Under the pieces are notes generated by a model. That model had not been told where the DNA came from and made no database searches. It was given only the letters and a program-made list of their open reading frames with translations. A stretch of 6,003 nucleotides of DNA from an uncultured Oscillibacter sp. (GTDB lineage: Bacteria; Bacillota; Clostridia; Oscillospirales; Oscillospiraceae), in NCBI GenBank assembly GCA_902476875.1, contig CABSFC010000133.1, positions 1 through 6,003 on the forward strand. The letters run 5' to 3'. The translations under genes were made by a program, and so were the position numbers. Shown here piece by piece: positions 5,534-6,003 of this stretch (its first letter is position 1; each line of letters opens with the position of its first letter).

Positions 5534-6003
5534 ATGTTGATTTGGACCGCCCGGTTTTCCCGGAAAAAGGCCGTCTTGGCCGTCGTCGCCATGGGCGTGG
5601 TCATGGCGGCGCTCATCATCCTGCTCGGCCGCGTGCCCGCGGAGGAGGGCGCCGCCCCGCCCCAGCTTACCGACAACAGCCAGCGGGTGGCCTACCTCCA
5701 GTCCCTGGGCTGGGAGGTGGAGCCGGAGCCCCTGGAGACGCTGCAATTTCTGCTGCCCGACGCCCTGGTGGAGCCCTATCTCAGCTACAACGAGCTGCAA
5801 ATGGCCCAGGGCTTCGACCTGTCGGATTGCTGCGGCAAGCAGGTGGCCCGGTACACCTACGCCGTCACCAACTACCCTGGGCGCCCCGTCGGCGTCCAGG
5901 CCAACCTGTACGTCTGCGAGGATCTGCCGGTGGCGGGAGATATCCTCTGCCCCGGCGCGCGGGGCTTCCAGGAGGCGCTGATCCAGCCGGAGACGGAGGA
6001 ATA
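5534..6003 (+). CDS. Small membrane-anchored or exported DUF4830-like protein (reaches the window edge)
   Basis: The ATG at 5534 has AGGAGG 7 nt upstream. The frame is open for 156 codons to base 6001, and the final two bases are TA, so a stop (TAA or TAG) may follow at once; about 156 residues would fit the family length as I remember it. A basic start (FSRKK, 8-12) precedes a hydrophobic segment at about 13-32, which reads as a membrane anchor or uncleaved signal. The rest would be outside the cell. RVAYLQSLGWEVEPEPLET (51-69), QGFDLSDCCGKQVARYTYAV (92-111) and TNYPG (112-116) resemble DUF4830 proteins of gut clostridia, which have no known function. Cysteines lie at 99, 100, 128 and 139; an extracellular disulfide is possible. 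The family assignment rests on recalled sequence patterns, so it is moderate. It is the only plus-strand gene seen. Confidence 0.75.
   Translation, partial: MLIWTARFSRKKAVLAVVAMGVVMAALIILLGRVPAEEGAAPPQLTDNSQRVAYLQSLGWEVEPEPLETLQFLLPDALVEPYLSYNELQMAQGFDLSDCCGKQVARYTYAVTNYPGRPVGVQANLYVCEDLPVAGDILCPGARGFQEALIQPETEE

Noticed and set aside
1..6003. Mobile element, CRISPR array, tRNA or rRNA
   Set aside because: I found no terminal inverted repeats with a transposase, no regularly spaced repeats, and no tRNA- or rRNA-like sequence. Gene content and codon use are uniform across the window.

Overview
The window reads as chromosomal DNA of a GC-rich, low-redundancy Firmicute. A gut clostridium of the Oscillospiraceae type (the Flavonifractor/Lawsonibacter/Pseudoflavonifractor neighbourhood) is the best guess. 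The reasons are strong AGGAGG ribosome binding sites, sigma-A promoters in AT-rich islands between GC-rich genes, an FtsEX operon carrying a coiled-coil M23 hydrolase, and a DUF4830-like protein, a family I associate with this group. The taxonomic call is inference.

Layout from right to left, because most genes are on the minus strand. At 5534-6003 (+) a small membrane-anchored or exported DUF4830-like protein runs to the window edge; the last two bases, TA, fall exactly where a stop codon would begin. Divergent from it, 5457-4738 (-) encodes an RsuA-type pseudouridine synthase. An AT-rich gap (4581-4737) holds an imperfect hairpin and a clear promoter for the next gene, a CdaR/PucR-type transcriptional regulator (4580-3489, -). 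That gene ends at a textbook intrinsic terminator (3443-3472). A 273-bp intergenic region then carries two candidate promoters and a pair of identically built dyads. It leads into a tight operon: ftsE (3215-2523), ftsX (2530-1643, overlapping ftsE by 8 nt) and an exported coiled-coil M23 peptidase (1632-391). A GC-rich hairpin followed by a T-run closes or attenuates this operon. The same hairpin contains the Shine-Dalgarno sequence of an unrecognised gene (338 to beyond the left edge, -).

Functionally the core is a cell-wall remodelling module. FtsE (ATPase) and FtsX (membrane subunit with a large extracellular loop) are expected to control the exported coiled-coil hydrolase encoded next to them, coupling ATP hydrolysis to peptidoglycan cleavage at division. 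Unlike E. coli EnvC, the hydrolase here keeps all LytM-type zinc and catalytic residues, so it is probably an enzyme itself and not only an activator. The regulator and the pseudouridine synthase have their own transcription signals and no evident functional link to the module.

I see no mobile element, CRISPR array, tRNA, rRNA or phage gene. I do not see an unmistakable new system. The most interesting unexplained signals are the tandem dyads upstream of ftsE and the hairpin that merges a terminator with a ribosome binding site.
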